A program made the translations under genes and the position numbers. Below the pieces are notes generated by a model that saw only the letters and a program-made list of their open reading frames with translations, was not told the DNA's origin and did not search any database. From Arenicola marina (lineage: Eukaryota; Annelida; Polychaeta; Arenicolidae), in contig OZ025260.1 in the NCBI GenBank assembly GCA_964019135.1, positions 18,594,254 through 18,658,253 of the forward strand: 64,000 nucleotides of DNA, read 5' to 3'. Shown here in pieces: positions 49,221-60,285 of the stretch (the first letter of the stretch is position 1; every line of letters starts with the position of its first letter).

Positions 49221-50444
49221 CTTCAGTTGGTGAATAATTAGCCGAAGCGATGACACTTGATAACAGATCAAAGTTGATGATTGAGATTTGTTGTGCACGT
49301 GCAAGTCAAGTGAACGCAAATCCAAATGAACTTCTATTTTCTCATCAGAATGCACTTGTAGTGAAACGAAAATGCTTTCCACTAAAATTGCTCTTCCAGC
49401 GAGGGAATTTGACTTTGTCTCAAGCGCAATAAATTTTAGAATGAAGCATTACGCCAAGCTGGACAATTTATATAACCCTGGGCTAGCCGATTTTGCTATC
49501 CAAGGACGCGTGTGGGTGATCTAGATACAGAAGTGTCACGTTGAGCTGTGTCAACGGGTTGTAGATGCTCAGTAAAGTGTCAAAAGACACTAATTGCAAT
49601 CAAGTCTTATTGCTGTCTTCGCACCTGTTAACTTAGTGTGCACTTCTTTTGTTGATACTAATAGTTGGGTAAAACGATACAGTCCTATGCAATGGGTGTA
49701 CATTAGAGATGCAGAGAAAAACAATGTTGATGACTCTTTGATGGAAAAGGACTTCTATGTAAACATCCCTCTATTTATTGAAAGCTACAATTTTCTGACA
49801 AATTAGGTGTATCGACTTCAGCAACTTTAACATATTTTTCCTCGATTGCTGCTTATCGCACAAATTGACAATTAGACTGGTTTGCGAGTTGCTCTTTACA
49901 CATATAATTTGTGGAAACGATAAATATGAGGTATATTTACGTGCATAGTTAGTTAACACATGAACTATTTGGGGATGGCCATTCAAAATTTAGAAATATA
50001 AACAGTGGAGATGAATAAGTGAGATTATGAACATATTTGAAAGCAGTTAGGTCAGCAACATGAAGTTGGAATTGGTTTGGCCGTGTGTTGCAATCATGAT
50101 TTAAGTGAATTGAAGTCAATCAGATTCTGAAATGACTATGTGCACTGGAAGAGTGCAAGAACCCAGAACTGTAGTTACCTAAAGCTGCTAGCCGTGTGTA
50201 AAATACCAGTGTAAACGAATCGATTGCATGAAAGCCTTGCCTGCAAGAGAACATTGACGTAGAACTGTAGTTGTTTAATGCTGCAAGTCATGTGTAAAAT
50301 ACCGGCGTAAAAGAATTGTGGCAGTCTTGCATGGCGGGTCAAGCAAAGTTACATTTCTTAATAACTAGGGCACCTTATCCACCAAAATGCAGCCATGGAC
50401 GTAATGGCGTTGGGATTGAAGAAGTTATTTGATTTTAATGCCGT

Positions 50445-50450
50445 TTTATT
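50445..50450 (-). terminator. Poly(A) signal AATAAA, copy 22
   Basis: Lies 66-71 nt downstream of the stop. The second signal is altered, as in copy 2. Confidence 0.65.
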
Positions 50451-50515
50451 GGTAAACAAATTAACACGCAACAATGTCAGATAACATATGAACGACGTCC
50501 CTTTTGATAATGTAC

Positions 50516-51253
50516 TCAGGGAAAATGCGACTTGACCCATGTAACTACTCGTTGGTAACCATGTCCTTGACGTAGCATTGAAGGCGCGGCATGGGTAAAG
50601 AACTTGTGTTGAGTGTCGCTTGGTTCTGTTCCTGCCTGTATGGTTGGAGATGAGGATGATAACGACAAGCGATTTCGTTTGAAATTCGACTGACTGTCGA
50701 TTTCGTTGGCCCGAAGTGAATATCCGAGGTTTGAAGCCGACCCCTTGCCAGGATGTTGTCTTTTTGTGGAGTTGTCTGTTGAAGACAGCAGTTTGCTTTC
50801 CGGGGAAGGGTTGCTGGTGTGGTCCCTGGTGGGATTTCGCATACGCGTGTTAGCCAGCCACTTTTTGACCTGGTTGACTGAGATATTCCCGTGTCGAGAT
50901 ATGCAGTGGACTACATAATCGGAAGGATATGGGTGATGGCGGTTGAGAGAGTACCACTGCTCCAACATGTCAACAGCTGTTCTACTGAGATAGCGGCTTG
51001 CTCTTTTGGAGCGCTTGGTGGAATTGTGATATACCGCAGAAGGTGTAGCGTTCGTGGATGACAGCGTAACGTCACTCTGGTAGCCGCTGTCTACAGTTGG
51101 CCAAGTTCTCATTAAAGGCCTGACCAGCGATGAGTAGCAGCCATTCTGATGAATCTGTCCTCCACGGATCGTAGGTTTGATTTGTGCCACTGGGCATGGA
51201 ACGGTGGTCGGCATCGAGTTATCCTCCCAGGGACGGAAGAACTTTGTAGACAT
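50516..51253 (-). CDS. TALE homeodomain protein, copy 22 (245 aa, intact)
   Basis: Complete frame, FRPW present, W48/L49/A50/N51/R53/R55 kept. Substitutions: Cys in helix 2 (VVHC), Asn after helix 3 (RMRNP), Asn in SSTNATP and Tyr near the end (HGYQRV). It is closest to copies 2 and 8; copy 2 lies 46,374 bp to the left in the corresponding block. AATAAA is at 50445-50450. Confidence 0.87.
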   Translation of the reverse strand: MSTKFFRPWEDNSMPTTVPCPVAQIKPTIRGGQIHQNGCYSSLVRPLMRTWPTVDSGYQSDVTLSSTNATPSAVYHNSTKRSKRASRYLSRTAVDMLEQWYSLNRHHPYPSDYVVHCISRHGNISVNQVKKWLANTRMRNPTRDHTSNPSPESKLLSSTDNSTKRQHPGKGSASNLGYSLRANEIDSQSNFKRNRLSLSSSSPTIQAGTEPSDTQHKFFTHAAPSMLRQGHGYQRVVTWVKSHFP

Positions 51254-51470
51254 CTTCAGTTGGTGAATAATTAGCCGAAGCGATGACACTTGATAACAGA
51301 TCAAAGTTGATGATTGAGATTTGTTGTGCACGTGCAAGTCAAGTGAACGCAAATCCAACTGAACTTCTATTTTCTCATCAGAATGCACTTGTAGTGAAAC
51401 GAAAATGCTTTCCACTAAAATTGCTCTTCCACCGAGTGAACTTGATTTTGTCTGAAGCGCAATAAATGTT

Positions 51471-51507
51471 GGAATGAAGCATTACGCCAAGCTGGACAAT
51501 TTATATA
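51471..51507 (-). promoter_or_regulatory. Core promoter (TATA + Inr), copy 22
   Basis: TATATAAA at 51507-51500 and initiator near 51475. Confidence 0.6.
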
Positions 51508-52158
51508 ACCCTGGGCTAGCCGATTTTGCTATCCAAGGACGCGTGTGGGTGATCTAGATACAGAAGTGTCACGTTGAGCTGTGTCAACGGGTTGTAGATG
51601 CTCAGTAAAGTGTCAAAAGACACTAATTGCAATCAAGTCTTATTGCTGTCTTCGCACCTGTTAACTTAGTGTGCACTTCTTTTGTTGATACTAATAGTTG
51701 GGTAAAACGATACAGTCCTATGCAATGGGTGTACATTAGAGATGCAGAGAAAAACAATGTTGATGACTCTTTGATGGAAAAGGACTTCTATGTAAACATC
51801 CCTCTATTTATTGAAAGCTACAATTTTCTTACAGATTAGGTGTATCGACTTCAGCAACTTTAACATATTTTTCATCGATTGCTGCTTATCGCACAAATTG
51901 ACAATTAGACTGGTTTGCGAGTTGCTCTTTACACATATAATTTGTGGAAACGATAAATATGAGGTATATTTATGTGCATAGTTAGTTAACACATGAACTA
52001 TTTGGGGATGGCCATTCAAAATTTAGAAATATAAACAGTGGAGATGAATAAGTGAGATTATGAACATATTTGAAAGCAGTTAGGTCAGCAACATGACGTT
52101 GGAATTGGTTTGGCCGTGTGTTGCAATCATGATTTAAGTGAATTGAAGTCAATCAGAT

Positions 52159-53576
52159 GCTAACCACTCCACCAGATTGGCGCTAGTGCTTTTAACAGAT
52201 CGAATAGCCTCTGCAATAGATAAGGGTGAGTTCACATGAGGGGTATTTTTAGACTTCTCAAAAGCCTTCGACACGGTTAATCACGAAATTCTTTTATTGA
52301 AACTCGAACGATACGGGATTCGGGGAGTAACTCTAAAATGGCTTGACAGTTATTTAGATTCAAGGTACCAGTATGTGGAATATAACCACACTAAGTCATC
52401 AAGGTCAAAAATCAACTGTGGGGTGCCTCAAGGATCTACTCTTGGTCCCCTGTTATTTTTAATTTATATTAATGATATTGCCCAGGTCAGTGCGAAACTA
52501 TTCAGTATTTTATTTGCTGATGACTCTAACTTTTTTATATCGGGTAAAGATATTGCCGATGTGACTTCTACCCTGAATTCTGAACTGGAAACAATTTGAT
52601 ACTGGCTGCAATTAAACAAACTCACGCTCAACCTTGGGAAGACAAAGTTCATGATATTTAAATCTCCTCGTAAAAAAATTACCATGCAGAGCGAAATCGT
52701 GATGGCAGGAGAAATCATTACACAAGTAAATACTATAAAATTCCTTGGGGTTCAACTTGACTCTGGTTTACTCTGGATAGACCATGTACACTATATAAAG
52801 GGCAAAATAGCTAGGGGGTTAGGAATCCTTACAAAGGCCAGAAAGGTGTTTAAAAGTGAAACCTTACGTATGTTATACTATAGTTTTATATTTCCATATC
52901 TTTCGTATGTTATCGAATTATGGGGAGCTGCATTTGAATCCTATGTTAAGCCATTGAATACTCTGCAGAAAAGAGCTATCAGAATCTTATATGGTGCTCC
53001 TAAACTTGCTCATACTAAACCACTTTTTGTCTCCAATAATCTTCTACCCTTAGCCTCCCTGTATGAATATAAGATGTTAATTTTTATGTACAGGCAATAC
53101 CATGAGATACATCCAGAAATTATAAAGAAAATGTTTGTCCGAAACCAAGATGTTCATAAGTATGCAAAAAGAGCGTCCAATAACCTACGAGCGCCACAAT
53201 ATAGAAATAATTGTATGAAGATGTCAGTTAGAAATATGGGAACGCGTGTATTTAATACGTGGTTTACCAGGCTTAACTTTCTATGCTCTATACATGTTTT
53301 TAAGAGAACGGGAAAAAGTATGTTGTTAAAAGAAATTACCTAACAATATCTGAGTGATTAAACAGTTATTTTGTGTACGGCATTATTATGAAAAAATCTG
53401 TTTAATTTTACATATATATATATATATCTTTTTTTTTTTTTTTTTTTGGGGGGGGGGGGGTATTCATTTTGTTCTTTTTGTTCCTTTTGCACGAGCATAT
53501 AAGCACCGCTTCAACCCTGTTTGCACATGAAGATGTAATGTACATGTTTTTTAGATGCAATAAACCTATTATTATT
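52159..53576 (+). mobile_element. Non-LTR retrotransposon relic, copy R5
   Basis: Most similar to R1 (no TAA after SPRK, shared Met/Lys alleles in the C-terminal part), but it keeps the first catalytic motif SKAFDTV that R1 has lost. It still has the shared TGA codons on either side of the RT palm. The longest open part is 52651-53343 (230 codons) and lacks the catalytic motifs. Confidence 0.88.
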
Positions 53577-54154
53577 ATATTTATGTGCATAGTTAGTTAA
53601 CACATGAACTATTTGCAGATGGCAATTCAAACATTAGAAATATAAAGAATGGAGATGAATAAGTGAGATTATGAACATATTTGAAAGCAGTTAGGTCAGC
53701 AACATGACGTTGGAATTGGTTTGGCCATGTGTTGCAATCATGATTTCAGTGAATTGAAGTCAATTCTGAAATGACTATGTGCACTGGAAGAGTACAAGAA
53801 CCCAGAATTGTAGTCAGCTAAAGCTGCAAATCGTGTGTAAAGTACCAGTGTAAAAGAATCGATTGCATGAAAGCCTTGCCTGCAAGAGATCATTGACGTA
53901 GAACTGTAGTTGTTTAATGCTACAAGTCATGTGTAAAATACAGGCGTAAAAGAATTGTGGCAGTGTTGCCTGGCGGGTCAAGCAAAGTTACATTTCTTAA
54001 CAACTAGGACACCTTATCCACAAAATAGAAGTCATGGACGTAATGGCGTTGCGATTAAAGAATTTATTTGATTTCAATGCCGTCTTAGTGGAAAACAAAT
54101 CAACACGCAACAATGTCAGATAACATATGAGCGACATCCCTTTCGATAATGTAC

Positions 54155-54892
54155 TCAGGGAACATGCGACTTAACCCATGTAACTACTCGTTGGTGACCA
54201 TGTCCTTGACGTAGCATTGAAGGCGCGGCATGGGTAAAGAATTTGAGTTGAGTGTCGCTTGGTTATGTTCCTGCCTGTATGGTTGGAGATGAGGATGATA
54301 ACGACAAGCCATTTCGTTTCAAATTCGACTGACTGTCGATTTCGTTGGCCCGAAGTGAATATCCGAGGGTTGAAGCCGACCGCTTGCCAGGTTGTTGTCT
54401 TTTTGTGGAGTTGTCTGTTCAAGACAGCAGTTTGCTTTCCGGGGAAGAGTTGCTGGTGTGGTCCGTAGTGGGATCTCGCATACCCGTGTTAGCCAGCCAC
54501 TTTCTGACCTGGTTGACTGAGATATTCCCGTGTCGAGATATGTAGTGGACTACATAATCGGAAGGATATGGGTGATGGCGGTTGAGAGAGCACCACTGCT
54601 CCAACATGTCGACAGCTGTTCTACTGAGATAGCGGCTTGCTCTTTTGGAGCGCTTGGTGGAATTGTGAGATACCGCAGAGGGTGTAGCGTCCGTTGATGA
54701 CAGGGTAACGTCACTCTGGTAGCCGCTGTCTACAGTTGGCCAAGTTCTCATTAAAGGCCTGACCAGCGATGAGTAGCAGCCATTCTGATGAATCTGTCCT
54801 CCACGGATCGTAGGTTTGATTTGTGCCATTGGGCATGGAACGGCGGTCGGCATCGAGTTATCCTCCCAGGGACGGAAGAACTTTGTAGACAT
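54155..54892 (-). pseudogene. TALE homeobox copy 23, B-type
   Basis: Premature TGA at 54419-54421, Arg53Gly and lost first AATAAA. Unlike copies 6, 11, 13 and 15 it keeps Phe5 and has Pro in DATPSA, so it is the B copy closest to A-type in its 5' half. Confidence 0.8.
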
Positions 54893-56347
54893 CTTCAGTT
54901 GGTGAATAATTAGCCGAAGCGATGACCCTTGATAATAGATCAAAGTTGACGATTGAGATTTGTTGTGCACGTGCAAGTCAAGTGAACGCAAATCCAAATG
55001 AACTTCTATTTTCTCATCAGAATGCACTTGTAGTGAAACGAAAATGCTTTCCACTAAATTTGCTCTTCCACCGAGTAAATTTGGTTTCGTCTGAAGCGCA
55101 ATAAATGTTGGAATGAAGCATTACGCCAAGCTGGACAATTTATATAACCCTTGGCTAGCCGATTTTGCTATCCAATGACGCGTGTGGGTGATCTAGATAC
55201 AAAAGTGTCACGTTAAGCTATGCCAACGGGTTGTAGATGCTCAGTAAAGTGTCAAAAACACTAATTGCAATCAAGTCTTATTGATGTCTTCGCACCTGTT
55301 AACTTAGTGTGCACTTCTTTTGTTGATACTAATAGTTGGGTGAAACGAAGCAGTCCTATGCAATGGGTGTACATTAGAGATGCAGAGAAAAAAAATGCTG
55401 ATGACTTTTTGATGGAAAAGGACTATGTAAAAATCCCTCTATTTATTAAAAGCTACAATTTTCTGACAAATAAGGTGTATCGACTTCAGCAACTTTAACA
55501 GATTTTTTCTCGATTGTTGCTTATCGCACAAATTGAAAAGTAGACTGGTTTGCGAGTTGCTCTTTACACATATAATTTGTAGAAACGATAAATATGAGGT
55601 ATATTTATGTGCATAGTTAGTTAACACATGAACTATTTGGGGATGGCCATTCAAAATTTAGAAATATAAACAGTGGAGATGAATAAGTGAGATTTTGAAC
55701 ATATTTGAAAGCAGTTAGGTCAGCAACATGACGTTGGAATTGGTTTGGCCGTGTGTTGCAATCATGATTTAAGTGAATTGAAGTCAATCAGATTCTGAAA
55801 TGACTATGTGCACTGGAAGAGTACAAGAACCCAGAACTGTAGTTAGCTAAAGCTGCAAGTCGTGTGTAAAATACCAGTGTAAAAGAATTGATTGCATGAA
55901 AGCCTTGGCTGCAAGAGATCATTGACGTAGAACTGTAGTTGTTTAATGCTGCAAGTCATGTGTAAAATACCGGTGTCAAAGAATTGTGGCAGTCTTGCCT
56001 GGCGGGTCAAGCAAAGTTACATTTCTTAATAACTAGGGCACCTTATCCACAAAAATGCAGCCATGGACGTAATGGCGTTGCGATTACAGAATTTATTTGA
56101 TTTCAATGCCGTTTTATTGGTAAACAAATCAACACGCAACAATGTCAGATAAAATATGAGCGACGTCCCTTTTGATAATGTACTCAGGGAAAATGCGACT
56201 TGACCCATGTAACTACTCGTTGGTGACCATGTCCTTGACGTAGCATTGAAGGCGCGGCATGGGTAAAGAACTTGTGTTGAGTGTCGCTTGGTTCTGTTCC
56301 TGCCTGTATGGTTGGAGATGAGGATGATAACGACAAGCGATTTCGTT

Positions 56348-56812
56348 TCAAATTCGACTGACTGTCGAATTCGTTGGATTGGATTCTGTCGGATCTCGCA
56401 TACGCGTGTTAGCCAGCCACTTTTTGACCTGGTTGACTGAGATATTCCCGTGTCGAGATATGTAGTGGACTACATAATCGGAAGGATATGGGTGATGGCG
56501 GTTGAGAGAGTACCACTGCTCCAACATGTCGACAGCTGTTCTACTGAGATAGCGGCTTGCTCTTTTGGAGCGCTTGGTGGAATTGTGAAATACCGCAGAG
56601 GGTGTAGCGTCCGTTGATGACAGCGTAACGTCACTCTGGTAGCCGCTGTCTACAGTTGGCCAAGTTCTCATTAAAGGCCTGACCAGCGAGGAGTAGCAGC
56701 CATTCTGATGAATCTGTCCTCCGCGGATCGTAGGTTTGATTTGTGCCACTGGGCATGGAACGGTGGTCGATATCGAGTTATCCTCCCAGGGACGGAAGAA
56801 CTTTGTAGACAT
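56348..56812 (-). pseudogene. TALE homeobox copy 24, internal deletion
   Basis: The start codon is at 56810-56812. FRPW and the whole homeodomain are present. A net 109 bp just after the homeodomain are missing, with about 13 bp of unrelated filler at 56,378-56,390, and the frame shifts and ends at 56348 (154 residues). This is the last minus-strand gene before the inversion. Its leader has an in-frame TAA, which further argues that the upstream leader is not coding. Confidence 0.85.
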
Positions 56813-57158
56813 CTTTAGTTGGCGAATAATTAGCCGAAGCGATGACACTTGATAACAGATCAAAGTTGATGATTGAGATTTGTTGTGCACGTGCAAGTCA
56901 AGTAAACGCAAATCCAAATGAACTTCTATTTTCTCATCAGAATGCACTTGTAGTTAAACGAAAATGCTTTCCACTAAAATTGCTCTTCCACCGAGTGAAT
57001 TTGATTTTGTCTGAAGCGCAATAAATGTTGGAATGAAGCATTACGCTTAGCTGGACAATTTATATAACCCTGGGCTAGCCGATTTTGCTATCCAAGGACG
57101 CGTGTGGGTGATCTAGATACAGAAGTGTCACATTGAGCTGTGTCAACGGGTTGTAGAT

Positions 57159-57242
57159 GTGTAAGGAGCCACTCGCTAAGCAGTTTAATTGTCAATTTAT
57201 GTGTAAGGAGCCACTCGCTAAGCAGTTTAATTGTCAATTTAT
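57159..57242. repeat. 42-bp tandem duplication at the inversion junction
   Basis: The segment at 57159-57200 is repeated at 57201-57242. It sits exactly where minus-strand unit sequence ends and inverted unit sequence begins. Confidence 0.85.
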
Positions 57243-57620
57243 GCGATAAGCAAGAGTCGAGTAAACATCATTTATTGTTGCTGAAGTGGATACACCTTAT
57301 TTGTCAGAAAATTGTATCTTTCAATAAAAATAAGGATTTTTAAATAGAAGCAGGTCTCCATCAAAAATTCAATAATATTGTTTTTCCCTCTAATGTACAT
57401 CCATGGCATAGGACTGAATCGTTTTTCAAAATGTTAGTTTCAACGAAAGAAGTGCGAACTAACTTAAGAGGTGCAAAGACAGCAATAACACTTGATTGCA
57501 ATTAATGTCTTTTGACACTTTACTGAGCATCTACAACCCGTTGACACTGCTCAACGTGCCACTATTGTATCTAAATCACCCACAAGCGCCCTTGGATGGC
57601 AAAATCGGCTATCCCAGGGT

Positions 57621-57657
57621 TATATAAATTGTCTAGTTGGGCGTAATGCTTCATTGC
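57621..57657 (+). promoter_or_regulatory. Core promoter of the inverted copy
   Basis: TATATAAA at 57621-57628 and an initiator-like TCATTGC at 57651-57657, again 32 nt apart. Conserved in the most diverged copy. The small leader uORF is also kept (ATG AGG AAA TAG). Confidence 0.55.
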
Positions 57658-57872
57658 AAAATTTATTGCGCTTCACACGAATTCAACTTCATTTGGCGAA
57701 AGAGCAATTTCAGTGGAATGCATTATTTTCGCTAAAAGCGCAACCTGATGAGGAAATAGAAGGTCATTTGGGTTTTCGTCCACTTCACTTGCACGTGCAC
57801 AACAAATTTCAATCACCAACCTTGATCTGTTGCCAAGGGTCATCGTTTCGGCTAATTATTCACCAACTGAAG

Positions 57873-58610
57873 ATGTCTACAAAGTTCTTCCGTCCCTGGG
57901 AGGATGACTCTGTGCCGACAACAGTTCCATGCCCTGTGGCACAAATCAAACCTACGATCCGCGGAGGACAGATGCATCATAATACCTAGCACTCATCGCT
58001 GGTCTGGCCTTTAGTGAGAAGTTGGCCAACTGTGGACGGCGGCTACCAGAGTGACGTTACGCTGTCATCCACGAACGCTACTGCTTCTGTGGCATCTCAC
58101 AATTCCACCAAGCGCCCAAAAAGAGCAAGCCGCTATCTCAGTGGAACAGCTGTCGACATGTTGGAGCAGTGGTACTCTCTCAACCGCCACCACCCATATC
58201 CTGCCGACTATGTAGTCCGCTACATATCTCGACACGGAAATATCTCAGTCAACCAAGTCAAAAAGTGGCTGGCTAACACGCGTATGCGAGACCCCACCAG
58301 GGACCACACCAGCAACTCTTCCCCGGATAGCAAACCGCCGTCTGCAATAGACAACTCCACTAAGAGACAACATCCTGGCAAGCGGTCGGCTTCCACCCTC
58401 GGATATTCACTTCGGGCCAACGAAACCGACAGTCAGTCGAATTTCAAACGAAATCGCTTGTCGTTATCATCCTCATCTCCAACCATACAGGCAGGAACAG
58501 AACCAAGCGACACTCAACCCAAGTTCTGTACCCATGCCGCGCCTCCAATGCTACGTCAAGGACATGGTCACAAACGAGTAGTTACATGGGTCAAGTCGCA
58601 TTTTCCCTGA
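57873..58610 (+). pseudogene. TALE homeobox copy 25, inverted, one nonsense codon
   Basis: The interval is 738 bp, as in the intact genes, with ATG at 57873-57875 and the stop ending at 58610. A single TAG at 57987-57989 (TGC in the others) breaks it after 38 residues. The rest remains in frame and encodes an intact homeodomain (helix 3 unchanged) and tail. Over about 65 homeodomain codons I count 5 synonymous base changes against 4 changed residues relative to the array consensus, which suggests the lineage was constrained before the stop arose. It is divergent, head to head with copy 24. Confidence 0.85.
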
Positions 58611-59562
58611 GTACATTATCAAAAGGGACGTCGCTCATATGTTATCTGACATTGTTGCGTGTTGATTTGTTTACCAATAAAACGGCATTGAAATCAAATA
58701 AATTCTTTAATCGCAACGCCATTACGTCCATGGCTGCATTTTTGTGGATAAGGTGCCCTAGTTATTAAGAAATGTAACTTTGCTTGACCCGCCAGGCAGG
58801 ACTGCCACAATTCTTTTACGCCTGTATTTTACACATGACTTGCAGCATTAAACAACTACAGTTCTACGTCAATGATCTCTTGCAGGCAAGGCTTTCATGC
58901 AATCGATTCTTTTACACTGGTATTTTACACACGACTTGCAGCTTTAGCTAACTACGGTTCTGGGTTCTTGTACTCTTCCAGTGCACATAGTCATTTCAGA
59001 ATCTGATTGACTTCAATTCACTTAAATCATGATTGCAACACACGGCCAAACCAATTCCAACGTCATGTTGCTGACCTAACTGCTTTCAAATATGTTCATA
59101 ATCTCACTTATTCATCTCCACTGTTTATATTTCTAAATTTTGAATGGCCATCCCCAAATAGTTCATGTGTTAACTAACTATGCACATAAATATACCTCAT
59201 ATTTATCGTTTCCACAAATTATATGTGTAAAGAGCAACTCGCAAACCAGTCTAATTGTCAATTTGTGCGATAAGCAACAATCGAGGAAAAATATGTTAAA
59301 GTTGCTGAAGGCGATACACCTAATTTGTCAGAAAATTGTAGCTTTCAATAAATAGAAGAATTTTTACATAGAAGTCCTTTTCCATCAAAAAGTCATAAAC
59401 ATTGTTTTTCTCTGCATGTCTAAATGTACACCCATTGCATAGGACTGCATCGCTTTACCCAACTATTAGTATCAACAAAAGAAGTGCACACTAAGTTAAC
59501 AGGTGCCAGACAGCAATAAGACTTGATTGCAATTAGTGTCTTTTGACACTTTACTGAGCATC

Positions 59563-59762
59563 NNNNNNNNNNNNNNNNNNNNNNNNNNNNNNNNNNNNNN
59601 NNNNNNNNNNNNNNNNNNNNNNNNNNNNNNNNNNNNNNNNNNNNNNNNNNNNNNNNNNNNNNNNNNNNNNNNNNNNNNNNNNNNNNNNNNNNNNNNNNNN
59701 NNNNNNNNNNNNNNNNNNNNNNNNNNNNNNNNNNNNNNNNNNNNNNNNNNNNNNNNNNNNNN
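59563..59762. other. Assembly gap (200 N)
   Basis: A run of exactly 200 N, probably a placeholder. Sequence to the left is mid-unit array spacer; sequence to the right is unrelated. At least part of one more plus-strand unit is probably missing. Confidence 0.97.
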
Positions 59763-59767
59763 GACAA

Positions 59768-59956
59768 AATTATTCCATATCCGGAGAAATATACTGATAT
59801 CGTACCACTAATCATTATATTTAGAATTAATAAGGCCCTCGGTAAGTCTAATAGTCCATGTATTGGCGCCGAGACATGTATGAATAATGCTTAAGGGCGA
59901 AATTATTCCATATCCAGAGATATATACTGAAATCATACCACTAATCATTATATTTA
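59768..59956 (+). repeat. Pair of ~57-bp direct repeats
   Basis: 59768-59824 and 59900-59956 match with a few substitutions (132-bp offset). They may be part of a short satellite that extends into the gap. No gene here. Confidence 0.75.
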
Positions 59957-59979
59957 CCACCCCCAACAAGGCCTTGCCG

Positions 59980-60285
59980 TGACAACAACAACAACAACTC
60001 TATCATTCGACGTATCATGACCGTGGCAGTAAGTAATTAATAATCATGGCATGAATGATATTAATTACCATCGATTCTCCATTTAATTCTAAACAGTACG
60101 TGGCGATAAACTTCTGTGTAGTGCTGTATGTAACTCTTCCATGTATTGAAGTCTTCCCCCATCCTTGCAGAAAAGGCCGGGCCACTAGCAGACGACGTAC
60201 CTTCATCCTGCAAATATTTGTCTTGGTTTGAGTCTATCTGTCATTCTGTCTGTCAGTCAGTCAGTCAGTCAGTCAGTCAGTACTA
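59980..60285. repeat. Short satellites (CAA)n and (CAGT)n
   Basis: (CAA)n lies at about 59,982-59,998 and (CAGT)n at about 60,252-60,281. Between them I see no gene. Confidence 0.8.

Larger units (their letters stand above)
1..57158 (-). repeat. Tandem array of ~2,033-bp units, each with a TALE homeobox gene
   Basis: Stop-codon to stop-codon spacing is 2,033 bp for the copies at 2109, 4142 and 6175 and stays within a few bases of that elsewhere, except where a retroelement adds about 1.6 kb or a deletion shortens the unit. All 25 genes read on the minus strand. Each unit holds a core promoter, a single-exon gene, poly(A) signals and about 1 kb of spacer. Subfamilies are recognisable from shared lesions. 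The array runs off the left edge of the window and ends at about 57,158 where the orientation inverts. I infer growth by unequal crossover and gene conversion. Confidence 0.97.
57159..59562 (+). repeat. Inverted, diverged array unit
   Basis: The reverse complement of the array unit starts at 57,159 with the distal spacer and continues through promoter, gene, 3' region and into the upstream part of a further plus-strand unit, cut by the gap. The part left of about 58,580 is clearly diverged from the other copies with many indels; from there to about 59,340 it is nearly identical to them. Confidence 0.9.

Noticed and set aside
1..57158. CRISPR-like or bacterial repeat array
   Set aside because: The 2-kb units contain eukaryotic promoters, AATAAA signals and a homeobox; there are no short repeats with spacers.
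59420..59815. Open frames spanning the N gap
   Set aside because: Artefact of translating N bases.
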